This document shows, piece after piece, positions 1-7,751 of a stretch of DNA of 28,472 nucleotides (its first letter is position 1; the number at the start of each line of letters is the position of its first letter). The position numbers and the translations under genes were made by a program. The DNA comes from Collinsella sp. (GTDB lineage: Bacteria; Actinomycetota; Coriobacteriia; Coriobacteriales; Coriobacteriaceae). Below the pieces are notes generated by a model. The model made no database searches. It had not been told where the DNA came from and saw only the letters and a program-made list of their open reading frames with translations. The DNA is taken from NCBI GenBank assembly GCA_014871605.1, contig WGSQ01000006.1, positions 1 through 28,472 on the forward strand. The letters are read 5' to 3'.

Positions 1-562
1 ACGCCGGGCCGACTCGCTTCGGATGGGGCTCTACACCAACTTTCTCGACACTACCTGAGCTCGCCTCGATCAGCCCGGCACGTACCTGCTCCAAGCGCTG
101 CTCGAGTTCAGTCTCGTTTGCGGAGAGCGAGATAAGCACAAATTCGTCTCCACCGATGCGGAACAGCATCTCATCGTGCTCCATGGTTTCGGAGAGCGTG
201 CGGCAGATGCTCAGAATATAGCGATTGCCTTCGGCGTGGCCAAACCTATCATTGCAATGTTTGAGATGGTCGATGTCAATATAGGCGCAGGTGAAGGGAT
301 CGCCTTTGCACCAGAGCTGATCGACATGGCGATCGAGTCCGCCGCGGTTGCCCAGATTGGTGAGCGAATCGATATGGGCGCTGCGTTCGAGCAGCTGGCG
401 CTCTTGTTGCAGGATGGCATGGGTCTTTTGCAGCTGCTCGCCAATGCCGCGCAACTCCGCGGGCAGTGTCGCGGCATCGAGCTCGGCGGTCGAGACCCCA
501 TTCGCCAATCGCTGAAGATAGGCAACAATCGATTGCTCGCCCAGGCGATACAACTCGTTCAT
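1..562 (-). CDS. GGDEF diguanylate cyclase, 3' end outside the window
   Basis: This open frame starts at ATG 562 and is still open at base 1, so 187 residues are visible and the C-terminus is missing. AGGAGG lies 10 nt upstream of the ATG. Residues 1-60 look helical and polar with no membrane segment, so the protein should be cytoplasmic. A GGDEF domain follows, with LTNLGNR near 67-73, DIDHLKHCND near 96-105 and an intact RIGGDEF with GGDEF at 137-141, so diguanylate cyclase activity (two GTP to c-di-GMP) is expected. No RxxD inhibitory site is seen just before GGDEF. The domain closely resembles the first GGDEF domain of the next gene, in the same direction 127 nt away, suggesting paralogy and a shared c-di-GMP role. 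A further domain after the edge cannot be excluded. Confidence 0.85.
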   Translation of the reverse strand, partial: MNELYRLGEQSIVAYLQRLANGVSTAELDAATLPAELRGIGEQLQKTHAILQQERQLLERSAHIDSLTNLGNRGGLDRHVDQLWCKGDPFTCAYIDIDHLKHCNDRFGHAEGNRYILSICRTLSETMEHDEMLFRIGGDEFVLISLSANETELEQRLEQVRAGLIEASSGSVEKVGVEPHPKRVGPA

Positions 563-601
563 GATGCAAAAACCTCCTTGGGCGAGACAACGGTTTGTAT
601 C

Positions 602-669
602 ATATCCCCAATTGCATTTTAATAGGGATATAAGTTAGCCGATGGGGACAAACGCGTCCCTCAACGGCT
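602..669 (-). terminator. Possible weak terminator and dyad between the two GGDEF genes
   Basis: AGCCG and GGGAC arms pair with GTCCC and CGGCT across 637-669, just after the stop of the 905-residue gene when read on the minus strand. No clean U-tract follows. A second dyad, ATATCCC/GGGATAT at 602-608 and 625-631, lies closer to the start of the downstream GGDEF gene and could be an operator. Neither is proven. Confidence 0.3.
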
Positions 670-689
670 GCCGCCTGCATGTGAACGCA

Positions 690-3407
690 TCAATCCTCGT
701 CGCCGCTATCGAGCAACTTCTCAAAATCTACCGTCGGCATAGGACGGTAGTAGAGGAAACCCTGTGCATAGCGTGCGCCCATCTGACGCAGCAACTGAGC
801 CTGCGCCTCCGTCTCGACGCCTTCGACCACAACGGGCAGCTCGAGCGATTGCGCCATCCCGAGCATCGACGACACGATCTGTGAACTGCGCTCGTCGGCG
901 TTTCCGCTGGGCACGAAGGTCCGGTCGAGTTTGATGACGTCGACGTTGACGTTTTTGAGCATCGCGAGCGCGGACTGGCCGGTGCCAAAGTCGTCCATAA
1001 AGGTTGAGAAGCCGCGGGTGTGCAGATCGGCTGTCAGCCTATCCACGGCCTCGGACTCTCCCGTATAAGCCGTCTCGGTGATCTCGATGCGTATGAGCTC
1101 GGGCGGCAGGTTGTATTGGGCGGCGAGCGCCCCCATATGCTCGGCGACGTCGAAGGCAAGGATATCCACGCGCGACACATTAAACGAGATCGGAACCACG
1201 CGAAGCCCTCGGTCGATGCGCTCGCGCAACCACGAGGCAACGCCCTGCCAAATATATTTGTCGAGCGTCACCACAAAACCGCTTTCCTCGAGGGCGGGGA
1301 TAAAGGTAGCAGGTGAAATGGGGGAGCCATCCTTGTCAATCCAGCGCGTGAGTGCCTCGGCACCAATGATCTCGCCGGTTTCCATGTCGACCTGGGGCTG
1401 CAGGTAGTACGTGATGCGGCCGTTTGAGAGCGCATACTGGAACTCGGTTAGCGTGTGGTGGAACGCAACCTCATGCTCATATTCCTCGGGGCGGAAAACG
1501 GCAATGCGCTCCTTAAAGTCGTTTTTGGCGCGTCGATTGGTAAACATGGCCTTGGCCTGCGCGTCGATAGTGATTTCCTCATTGGAGTCGATGGGGTAAA
1601 CGCCCATGGACGGCCAGAAGCCTACGCCATCATCATGTCTGGCTACGGCCTCGCGAACGCGGTTGTAGATTTGATGGACGGTGATGTGCTTAAAAGGGAT
1701 GAGTATGCAAAAGTCATCTTGGCCCCAGTACCCTGCGACGCCCATATCGGCATTCTCGATGTCCTTGAGGACCGTGCCCACATCGGCGAGTACGCGGTCG
1801 CCCTCGGCCTGGCCGTGCCATTCATTAAACAGGCGCATGTGGCCCATGTCGACCGTGGCGATGCACCAGGTGCCGTCGCGCCTTGCCTCGAGAAATGCGT
1901 TGGCGCGCCGCATAAACTCGCTGGGTCGATAGAGGCCCGTGAGCATATCGATGCGTTCGGCGATTGCGCTTTTGCGTTCGACCTCGGGTATAGGGAGGCT
2001 GTCGTTGGGGACAAGCCCGCCAGCTGTGCGAAGGCGACGATCGAGTTCGCCCAAAACAGTCGATGCTTGGGAGTCCAGGCGTTCGTAAAAGGTTGGGACG
2101 ACAAGACAGACGGGAGCAATGGTGTCGCCTGCGATTTGCACAGGAGCGAAAACGGCCTCTTTAAGGTGGCGGGTCAGTTGCTCGAATGCCTCGTGGTCCA
2201 AATCGTTGCTGAGCACGACTAACTGGACGCTTCGTGAACGGTAGACCCGGCTCCTGCCGCGGGTGATCGACAGCATGCGGCCCGCGTATTCGGCAAGCAT
2301 GTTGTCGACAGCCTCGGCCCCGTAGAGCTCGTTGAGCTTTGTCGTGCCACGAACGCGCACCGCTATAAGCCCTGTCTTGCAACGGTCGAGGCGGCAGGTA
2401 TCGATGGCATTGACCAGCATGCGCTGCGTTCCGAGGCCTGTGGCGGCGTCGACGGTTTCGGCAAGTGAGTGGTTGACGAGCTCGCCGACATAGAGCGAGG
2501 GGACATTTCCGTCGCCGTCGATACGAAACCCGCGAGCACGGCAAAGGACGTAGTCGCCTGTGGCGTTGCGCACACGATACTGCATGACGCGACGGTGCTT
2601 GGTACCGTTGTAGACTTGGTCGATGTCGTTGACGAAGGCCTCAAGGTCGTCGGGATGGACGCGCGTTTTCCAGTAATCGCGACAGTTGTCTATGTGCTCT
2701 GAGGGAAGGCCAAGATCGCGCAAGGCACCTTGTGACCAAAGGGTGCGATGTTTGTACAAGTTCTCGATAAAGAAATAACGACCTTCGTTGAGCATCGAAA
2801 AGGCGTCGAAAATACGATCGCTTATTTCGAAGTCGTCGGCGTGGACTTGCGTGATATTACGTCGATCGAGGTGCACGGCATGACGTAGCTTGTAGTCGTA
2901 CATGCGATGGTCGGCATCGAGTGTCATACGGTTGGTGGCTTCGCCCAGGGCGGGGTCGGCATGCGACACTCCATAGCTAAACGAGTGGGGCATCTCGGAA
3001 TCGTTGTTTTTGAGCAGGATCGTTCGGCAGTGTTCCAGACGTTCGGCGAGGTCCTCCTCGGTTGCAATCGTAGACAGGATGGCAAACTCGTCGCCGCCTA
3101 TGCGAAACGCCGCCTCGTCCACTTTCATATACAGCTTGAGATAGAGGCTTACCTGCAAGATATAGCGGTTGCCCTCGTCATGCCCAAAGACGTCGTTGCA
3201 GTGCTTGAGATTGTCGATATCGATGAACGCCATGGTAACGGGGGTGTCCTGCTCCCAGAGCTCCTCGAGGGAACGGGCAAAGCCGCCACGGTTGCCAAGC
3301 CCGGTAAGCTGGTCGGTAAAGGCAGTCCTAATCAGATCATCCTGGCGCTCGAGAAGGTCGCGAACGGTCTTTTCGAGCGTTTCGGTGTAATTGCTGACAG
3401 TATCCAT
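690..3407 (-). CDS. GGDEF-PAS-GGDEF-GGDEF-EAL c-di-GMP turnover protein
   Basis: The 905-residue protein has no signal peptide or membrane segment. In order it shows: a short helical N-terminus; a GGDEF domain with intact motif at 104-108; a PAS-like domain near 205-312 (HPDDLEAF at 251-258); a degenerate GGDEF near 320-465 with the signature lost; a third GGDEF-like domain near 485-640 where the motif reads WGQDDF (561-566); and an EAL domain from 659. EAL is at 684-686 (GAEALTRW), followed by FNVS, EITET, DDFGTG, KLD, EGVETE and AQGF, so the metal- and substrate-binding residues of c-di-GMP phosphodiesterases appear intact. One cyclase and one phosphodiesterase domain are therefore plausibly active, with the middle domains likely regulatory. 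ATG 3407 has only a weak AGAAAG ribosome site, but no better in-frame start was found upstream. Confidence 0.92.
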   Translation of the reverse strand: MDTVSNYTETLEKTVRDLLERQDDLIRTAFTDQLTGLGNRGGFARSLEELWEQDTPVTMAFIDIDNLKHCNDVFGHDEGNRYILQVSLYLKLYMKVDEAAFRIGGDEFAILSTIATEEDLAERLEHCRTILLKNNDSEMPHSFSYGVSHADPALGEATNRMTLDADHRMYDYKLRHAVHLDRRNITQVHADDFEISDRIFDAFSMLNEGRYFFIENLYKHRTLWSQGALRDLGLPSEHIDNCRDYWKTRVHPDDLEAFVNDIDQVYNGTKHRRVMQYRVRNATGDYVLCRARGFRIDGDGNVPSLYVGELVNHSLAETVDAATGLGTQRMLVNAIDTCRLDRCKTGLIAVRVRGTTKLNELYGAEAVDNMLAEYAGRMLSITRGRSRVYRSRSVQLVVLSNDLDHEAFEQLTRHLKEAVFAPVQIAGDTIAPVCLVVPTFYERLDSQASTVLGELDRRLRTAGGLVPNDSLPIPEVERKSAIAERIDMLTGLYRPSEFMRRANAFLEARRDGTWCIATVDMGHMRLFNEWHGQAEGDRVLADVGTVLKDIENADMGVAGYWGQDDFCILIPFKHITVHQIYNRVREAVARHDDGVGFWPSMGVYPIDSNEEITIDAQAKAMFTNRRAKNDFKERIAVFRPEEYEHEVAFHHTLTEFQYALSNGRITYYLQPQVDMETGEIIGAEALTRWIDKDGSPISPATFIPALEESGFVVTLDKYIWQGVASWLRERIDRGLRVVPISFNVSRVDILAFDVAEHMGALAAQYNLPPELIRIEITETAYTGESEAVDRLTADLHTRGFSTFMDDFGTGQSALAMLKNVNVDVIKLDRTFVPSGNADERSSQIVSSMLGMAQSLELPVVVEGVETEAQAQLLRQMGARYAQGFLYYRPMPTVDFEKLLDSGDED

Positions 3408-3729
3408 GTCGTAAGCGGCTTTCTGAGGTCGGGCGAATTGCGTCGGGCGAGCTCGTTGTGCACACGCGTTGTTGTTCGGCGCTTTGCGTGTATCCAGGCC
3501 CCGCCTCGCTGCGTTGTTGGGTTAATTTACCGGCTAATGTTCGCTGTTGATTACTGCTGAGTAGTATAAACAACAGTGCAGAATTATATATGGGTGCACA
3601 TGCTGTGGGCGGCTATTATTCGACAAACGGTAGTGCGACGATGCGATGTCCGATAAAAATGCGACTGGGGTGGTATATGTTGACGGGTATACTTGTTCCG
3701 GTTTTAAACGCAGGAACGGAGATGGTCGC
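3408..3729. other. Divergent intergenic region of 322 nt
   Basis: This region separates the minus-strand GGDEF/EAL gene from the plus-strand patatin gene. It is AT-rich from about 3520 to 3720 and contains TATAAT-like boxes: a TATAAT read on the minus strand near 3583, TATACT on the minus strand near 3565, and GTATACTTG on the plus strand near 3687. No convincing -35 partner was found for any of them. An in-frame extension of the patatin ORF to 3646 is possible but lacks a ribosome binding site. No RNA gene was recognised. Confidence 0.4.
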
Positions 3730-4599
3730 ATGGCACAGCCGGATACGACGCGCACGGTGGGGCTCGCGCTCGAGGGAGGCGGCTACCGCGGTATGTATAC
3801 GGCGGGCGTGCTCGACGTTTGGATGGAGCACGGTTTGACCTGCGACCATATGGTGGGTGTCTCGGCGGGCGCGGCGTTTGGCTACAACTTTAAATCGCGG
3901 CAGATCGGACGCGCCATTCGCTATAACAAGGCCTATTGTGCCGACAAGCGCTATGCGGGTGTAGCAAGCTGGCTGCGGACCGGCGATATGTTCAATGCCG
4001 ATTTTGCCTATCACGAGGTGCCTATCGAGCGCGATCCCATCGACTTGGAGGCGTATCGCGCCTGCCCCATGCGGTTTACGTGCGTGTGTACCGATATCGA
4101 GACGGGCAAGGCTGTCTATCACGATTTGCCTTATGGCGACGAGCGGGATATCGAGTGGATCCGGGCATCGTCGGCGATCCCTGTGGCGACGCGTCCCGTT
4201 GCTATTGACGGGCATAAGTATCTGGATGGTGGCGTGGCTGATTCTATTCCCAGTGCATGGCTGTTTGCGCAGGGGTATGACCGCAATATCGTGGTACTCA
4301 CGCAGCCGGTAGGCTTTGTGAAGCAGCCCAACAGCGTGATGCCCATGCTGCGTCGCGTGTTCCGTCACTATCCGGAGTTTGTCGCAGCGCTTGAGCATCG
4401 GCATGAGGTTTACAATGCCACGCTCGATGACCTGGCACGTCGTGAGGCTGCCGGCGATATCTTTGTGGTGCGTCCGAGCGAATCGGTGAAGGTGCCGTCG
4501 CTATGCCGCGAGCCCGATGAGCTCGAGCGCATCTATCAGATCGGCCGCCGCGATGCGGAGGCGACTTTGCCGGCGTTGGAAGCGTATCTGGCGGGGTAA
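3730..4599 (+). CDS. Patatin-like phospholipase / lipid acyl hydrolase
   Basis: The 289-residue protein carries the patatin fold signatures: oxyanion loop GGGYRG (16-21), nucleophile elbow GVSAG with Ser45, and the dyad aspartate in DGG (Asp166). Family members hydrolyse acyl esters of phospholipids or other lipids through a Ser-Asp dyad. No signal peptide is seen, so it should be cytoplasmic or peripheral at the membrane, like the RssA/YjjU group. I place the start at ATG 3730 because GGAG sits 8 nt upstream; an upstream in-frame ATG at 3646 would add 28 unconserved-looking residues without a ribosome site. It is a single-gene unit ending in a hairpin and facing thiE. The exact substrate cannot be told from sequence. 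Confidence 0.85.
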   Translation: MAQPDTTRTVGLALEGGGYRGMYTAGVLDVWMEHGLTCDHMVGVSAGAAFGYNFKSRQIGRAIRYNKAYCADKRYAGVASWLRTGDMFNADFAYHEVPIERDPIDLEAYRACPMRFTCVCTDIETGKAVYHDLPYGDERDIEWIRASSAIPVATRPVAIDGHKYLDGGVADSIPSAWLFAQGYDRNIVVLTQPVGFVKQPNSVMPMLRRVFRHYPEFVAALEHRHEVYNATLDDLARREAAGDIFVVRPSESVKVPSLCREPDELERIYQIGRRDAEATLPALEAYLAG

Positions 4600-4609
4600 G
4601 GGTCGCATG

Positions 4610-4657
4610 CGGAAAGTGCATCCCGGAATGAAGGTCCAAACCGGGATGCGCTTTCCG
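4610..4657. terminator. Hairpin between convergent patatin and thiE genes
   Basis: A 17-bp inverted repeat (CGGAAAGTGCATCCCGG against CCGGGATGCGCTTTCCG, one G-U-type mismatch) surrounds a 14-nt loop between two converging genes. There is no strong U-tract on either side, but size and place suit a bidirectional terminator. Confidence 0.6.
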
Positions 4658-4700
4658 CTATTGAAGATATGAGGCTGCAGAGCAGCTGCTCGGCCTAGAC

Positions 4701-5396
4701 TTATGCCTGCTGCCAGGTGTCGACAAGCTCCTTGGCCGCGGCGTAGGGGTCGTCGGCACCGCAGACGGCGCTCACCACAAAGAAGCCGTCGACGCCGGTG
4801 GCCTTGAGCTGCGGCAGGTCGGCCGTCTTGACGCCGCCGCCCACCACGATGGGCGCGGGGCTTGCCGCATGGAGTGCGGCCAGGTCCTCAAAGCTCTTGG
4901 TGATGATGGAGCCGTCGGCTGCGCGTCCGCAGTCGCGCTTAGTCTCGGTCTCGTGGAGTGGGCCGATGCCCAGGTAGTCGACTAGGCTCATGTCGGCGGT
5001 CTTGACGTACTCGAGCATCTCCTCGCAACGGGCCGAAAGGCCCACGATGGCATCGGGGCCCAAAAGTTTGCGGCAGACCTCGACGGGAATATCGCTCTGG
5101 CCTACATGCACGCCATCGACAGCAATACCCTGCTCGCGCGCGGCGAGTACGCAGTCCAGGCGGTCGTCGATTAACAGGGCGACCTGACCGGTCTTGCCAG
5201 CCTGTGCGATTGCCTGCGCGGCGTCGCCGGTCAGTGCGATGATCTCGCGGGCGCTTGCCACCTTGGAGCGCACCTGGATGCAGGTAAAGCCTGCGTCGAG
5301 CGCCTGGGCCACCACATCGCCCACGGGGCGTCCCAGCGTGTTTTCGGGGCCGAGTACTAGATAGGCCGAGATATCAAGGTTGTCGCGGATGCTCAT
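4701..5396 (-). CDS. thiE: Thiamine phosphate synthase ThiE
   Basis: The 231-residue protein is ThiE, which joins HMP pyrophosphate to HET phosphate to give thiamine phosphate. Visible signatures are QVRSK (41-45; the Arg/Lys pair that contacts pyrophosphate), LIDDRLD (75-81), DGVHVGQSD (94-102), GLSARC (119-124), YLGIGPLHETETK (141-153) and VGGGV (185-189). The Asn usual in the INDR motif is Asp here. AGGAGG lies 7 nt before ATG 5396, and that ATG overlaps the stop of the preceding gene by four bases (ATGA), so translation is likely coupled. It is the last gene of the riboswitch-controlled thiM unit. Confidence 0.95.
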   Translation of the reverse strand: MSIRDNLDISAYLVLGPENTLGRPVGDVVAQALDAGFTCIQVRSKVASAREIIALTGDAAQAIAQAGKTGQVALLIDDRLDCVLAAREQGIAVDGVHVGQSDIPVEVCRKLLGPDAIVGLSARCEEMLEYVKTADMSLVDYLGIGPLHETETKRDCGRAADGSIITKSFEDLAALHAASPAPIVVGGGVKTADLPQLKATGVDGFFVVSAVCGADDPYAAAKELVDTWQQA

Positions 5397-5734
5397 CGTG
5401 CTTCCTCCTGCTTCTTGATCTGTGCTTCCAAGCGCTCGAGCTTGCCGGTCATGGTGTCGGTAAATCCGGGACGAATATCGGCTTTGAGCACGACTTCGGT
5501 GCGGATGCCCTTGTTTGCCAGAACAAAGGTCGCGTCGCGCACGACCTGCATGACCTCGTCCCAGTCGCCTTCGATCTCGGTAAACATCGAGGTGGTGCGG
5601 TTGGGAAGGCCGCTCTCGCGTATGACGCGCACGACCTCGGCGACCTCGGCGGAGAGCTCATCGCCGGTGCCGCACGGGGCGATGGCCACGGCGACGAGCG
5701 TGTTCATGCCGGCATTGGTTGTGGGCTCGGACAT
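5393..5734 (-). CDS. MTH1187/YkoF-type thiamine-binding protein
   Basis: This 113-residue protein matches the small thiamine-binding fold of the MTH1187/YqgV family (formerly DUF77): LVAVAIAPCGTGDELSAEVAEVVRVI at the N-terminus in outline, a central TEIEGDWDEVMQ helix-strand stretch, and a charged C-terminal helix. The family forms ferredoxin-like oligomers and is usually found among thiamine biosynthesis or transport genes; its exact function is not settled. Its position between thiM and thiE under a TPP riboswitch supports a role in handling thiamine or its precursors. GAGGAGG is 8 nt before ATG 5734, which lies 3 nt after the thiM stop codon. The first nine residues are poorly conserved in appearance, and Met10 is a possible alternative start. 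Confidence 0.85.
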   Translation of the reverse strand: MSEPTTNAGMNTLVAVAIAPCGTGDELSAEVAEVVRVIRESGLPNRTTSMFTEIEGDWDEVMQVVRDATFVLANKGIRTEVVLKADIRPGFTDTMTGKLERLEAQIKKQEEAR

Positions 5735-5737
5735 GGC

Positions 5738-6577
5738 CTATGCCTCCTCGAGCTCGAGTTGGTTATCGGCAATGTCCTGGGCGGTTGCGCGGTAGAGCTC
5801 GTCGATAAAGGCGACCTTAAAGCTTGCCGGGGCATCGGCGACAGCGGCGGCGCGCGTGCCGGCAACGTTGTAGACGGCGGTGCCGCAGACGGCTGCCGTA
5901 AACGGATCGGCAGCGCAGGCGTACACGGCCAGCACGCCGCCCTGCGAGCAGCCGCAGCCGGTGATCTTGGACATGAGCGGGCTGCCGCCGTGGGACTTGG
6001 CCACGGTCGTGCCGTCGGTGATTAGGTCGACTTCGCCCGAGACCACTACGGCGCCGCCGGTGTAGCGAGCGAGCGCCACGGCAGCATCGCGGGCGGCGTC
6101 GACCGTGTCGGTGGTATCGACACCGCGCACGCGGCTCAGATCAGCCGCCTCGCCCTCAAGGCCCCACAGGCCGGCGAGCGCGATGATCTCGGAGGCGTTG
6201 CCGCGTACGATGGCGGGCTTGTACTGCTTGAGCTCGTTTACCAGCTGGGTGCGCAGGCTGCCGATGCCCAGGCCCACCGGATCGAGCACCCAGGGCTTGC
6301 CGGCGTCGTGTGCCGCCTTGGCCGCGCGGGGAATCGTCTGCTCGTAGATGGGGAAGAGCGTGCCCATGTTGAGATAGATGGCGCCGCCGCCGGCAACGAG
6401 CGCCTCGCCCTCGTCGGGCAGATAGACCATGGCGGCCGAACCGCCCACGGCGAGCTGCGCGTTGGCGACAAAGTCGATCGTCACCGTGTTGGTGATGGAG
6501 CCGGCCATCGGATTGGTGGCGCGAATCTCATCCACGGCCTTGACCATATGTTGCTTAAGCTGTTCCGAATCAATCAC
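5738..6577 (-). CDS. thiM: Hydroxyethylthiazole kinase ThiM (GTG start)
   Basis: ThiM phosphorylates 4-methyl-5-(2-hydroxyethyl)thiazole with ATP, the salvage route to the thiazole half of thiamine. The 279-residue protein shows NPMAGSITNTVT (22-33), VANAQLAVGGS (37-47), LNMGTL (69-74), LDPVGLG (98-104), VRGNASE (124-130), VVVSGEVD (177-184) and ITGCGC (205-210), close to the usual TGTGC-type active-site loop. An open frame continues upstream to 6691, but that extension lies inside the riboswitch. The start is GTG 6577 because AAGGAGG stands 8 nt before it and the adjacent ATG is out of frame. It heads a three-gene unit. No thiD or thiC is visible, so the HMP pyrophosphate that ThiE needs must come from elsewhere. 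Confidence 0.93.
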   Translation of the reverse strand: MIDSEQLKQHMVKAVDEIRATNPMAGSITNTVTIDFVANAQLAVGGSAAMVYLPDEGEALVAGGGAIYLNMGTLFPIYEQTIPRAAKAAHDAGKPWVLDPVGLGIGSLRTQLVNELKQYKPAIVRGNASEIIALAGLWGLEGEAADLSRVRGVDTTDTVDAARDAAVALARYTGGAVVVSGEVDLITDGTTVAKSHGGSPLMSKITGCGCSQGGVLAVYACAADPFTAAVCGTAVYNVAGTRAAAVADAPASFKVAFIDELYRATAQDIADNQLELEEA

Positions 6578-6599
6578 TGCACATGCCTCCTTGGCATAG

Positions 6600-6630
6600 A
6601 AAAGGGGCGCTGTGCATAGACAGCGCCCCT
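6600..6630 (-). terminator. Intrinsic terminator of the TPP riboswitch
   Basis: Read on the minus strand, AGGGGCGCTG (6630-6621) pairs perfectly with CAGCGCCCCT (6612-6603) around an 8-nt loop and is followed by four Ts. It lies between the TPP aptamer and the thiM ribosome binding site, so TPP binding probably ends transcription before thiM. Confidence 0.85.
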
Positions 6631-6640
6631 GTAAAGGCGG

Positions 6641-6734
6641 CATGCTCCCTACGCCAGCATTAACTGACAGGTTCAAAGGATTGGGCCCCATGCCCTCTCA
6701 GCCTTGTGGTTTGCACCGCCGGCACTCCCGCATC
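6641..6734 (-). promoter_or_regulatory. TPP (THI element) riboswitch
   Basis: The minus-strand RNA shows the TPP aptamer landmarks: GGGAGTGCC after the P1 strand, CTGAGAGGG (CTGAGA at 6701-6696), CCTTTGAACCTG, and TAATGCTGGCGTAGGGA. P1 closes between ATGC at 6733-6730 and GCAT at 6645-6642. The CUGAGA loop recognises the pyrimidine and the GCGUAGGGA side the pyrophosphate in known structures. It controls thiM, the thiamine-binding protein and thiE through the terminator just downstream. Confidence 0.95.
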
Positions 6735-6747
6735 GAATCTGTTGTTC

Positions 6748-6807
6748 CCTATACTAACGCACCTGCCAAATAGGGACAGGTTTATTTTGGCAGGTCGTTA
6801 CAATAGG
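6748..6807. promoter_or_regulatory. Mirror-symmetric divergent promoter region
   Basis: Two long arms face each other: plus-strand TTTGGCAGGT-CGTTACAATAGG (6786-6807) and its near copy on the minus strand (6770-6748), which differs by one inserted base and two substitutions. TACAAT (6799-6804) suits a -10 box for the HAD gene, and TAGTAT on the minus strand suits one for the riboswitch transcript. The identical TTTGGCAGGT parts fall just upstream of each -10 box and could be a shared operator. No good -35 boxes are seen. Confidence 0.5.
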
Positions 6808-6832
6808 TAGGACCGATACGAATGGGGACCTC

Positions 6833-7741
6833 ATGATCAAACTTGTGCTGACCGATATGGACGATACGCTGATTCCAGCTGGGCATGACGGCGCCAGCGA
6901 CTACGCCATCGAGGGCATTCATGCCATGCAGGCGGCGGGTCTGCACTTTGGCCCGGTTTCGGGTCGCCAGCCGTCCGCGATGGGCTGGATGTTCAAAAAC
7001 CGTTCCGAGTGTTTTTCGACCGGTGCGTTCTGTAACGGCCAGGTGATGTTTGTCGACGGCGAAGTAGTCGCTTCGCGCGCAATCGACAACGATGCTCTGA
7101 TGCGTTTGGCCGACTATCTGGAGCAAGAGACCGACGATACATTTCTAAAAGTCTACAGCCTGGGCGATGACTTTTGGGGCAACGATGCCTATTGCGTGAC
7201 GAGCAATCCCGAGCGTGTGCGTCGCGCTATGGAGTCGGGCGGCAATGCGTGGCTCAAAGGCGAAGAGGCCCCGTGTCGTCCCGTCGTCGATGGCGCGCCG
7301 GTGTTCAAGGCGAATATCTGGAGTGCCCGTTCGCGTGAGGAGCTCGCGGAGCTACGCGAGAGCGCTGCCGTTGAGGTGCCGGAACTCTCGCTTGTGTTTC
7401 CCAACAACCGCGTGCGCCTGTTCGACATCCTTCCGGACGGTTGGGACAAGGGCTGCGCTGCGCTGGAACTGGCGCGCACTTTGGACCTGACGCCCGATGA
7501 GGTGGCCGTATTTGGCGATTCCGATAACGACCTGCCCATGATCGATGCCGTTCCCAACTCCGTGGCGGTCGCCAATGCCAACGAGGCCGTCACGGCTGCC
7601 GCGCGCTGGCATATCGGCGCTGCGGCAGATGATGCGGTTGCCGGGGCTCTGCATCAGATTGCCGCCTGCGCCGCGACGGGGGAGATGCCGCCGTTTATGC
7701 GTCAGATGGACGCGACGGGTTTCGACGTCACGAACGTCTAG
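6833..7741 (+). CDS. Cof-type HAD family hydrolase
   Basis: The 302-residue protein is a HAD-superfamily phosphatase of the Cof/IIB type. Motif I is LTDMDDTL with the catalytic aspartates at 8 and 10; motif IV is FGDSDNDLPMI in the C-terminal part, the usual GDxxND magnesium site; the large middle segment fits a IIB cap domain. Such enzymes dephosphorylate sugar phosphates, pyridoxal phosphate or thiamine-pathway phosphates in the cytoplasm. It is divergent from the thiamine unit, and some Cof proteins act on HMP pyrophosphate, but a link is only an inference. ATG 6833 has a weak ribosome site; the nearby ATG at 6822 stops after four codons. The LysR gene begins 10 nt after its stop, so the two probably share a transcript. 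Confidence 0.85.
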   Translation: MIKLVLTDMDDTLIPAGHDGASDYAIEGIHAMQAAGLHFGPVSGRQPSAMGWMFKNRSECFSTGAFCNGQVMFVDGEVVASRAIDNDALMRLADYLEQETDDTFLKVYSLGDDFWGNDAYCVTSNPERVRRAMESGGNAWLKGEEAPCRPVVDGAPVFKANIWSARSREELAELRESAAVEVPELSLVFPNNRVRLFDILPDGWDKGCAALELARTLDLTPDEVAVFGDSDNDLPMIDAVPNSVAVANANEAVTAAARWHIGAAADDAVAGALHQIAACAATGEMPPFMRQMDATGFDVTNV

Positions 7742-7751
7742 GGAGAAAGCC

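Noticed and set aside
6578..6691. Upstream extension of the thiM reading frame by 38 codons
   Set aside because: It lies inside the TPP aptamer and terminator; the GTG at 6577 has AAGGAGG at proper distance.
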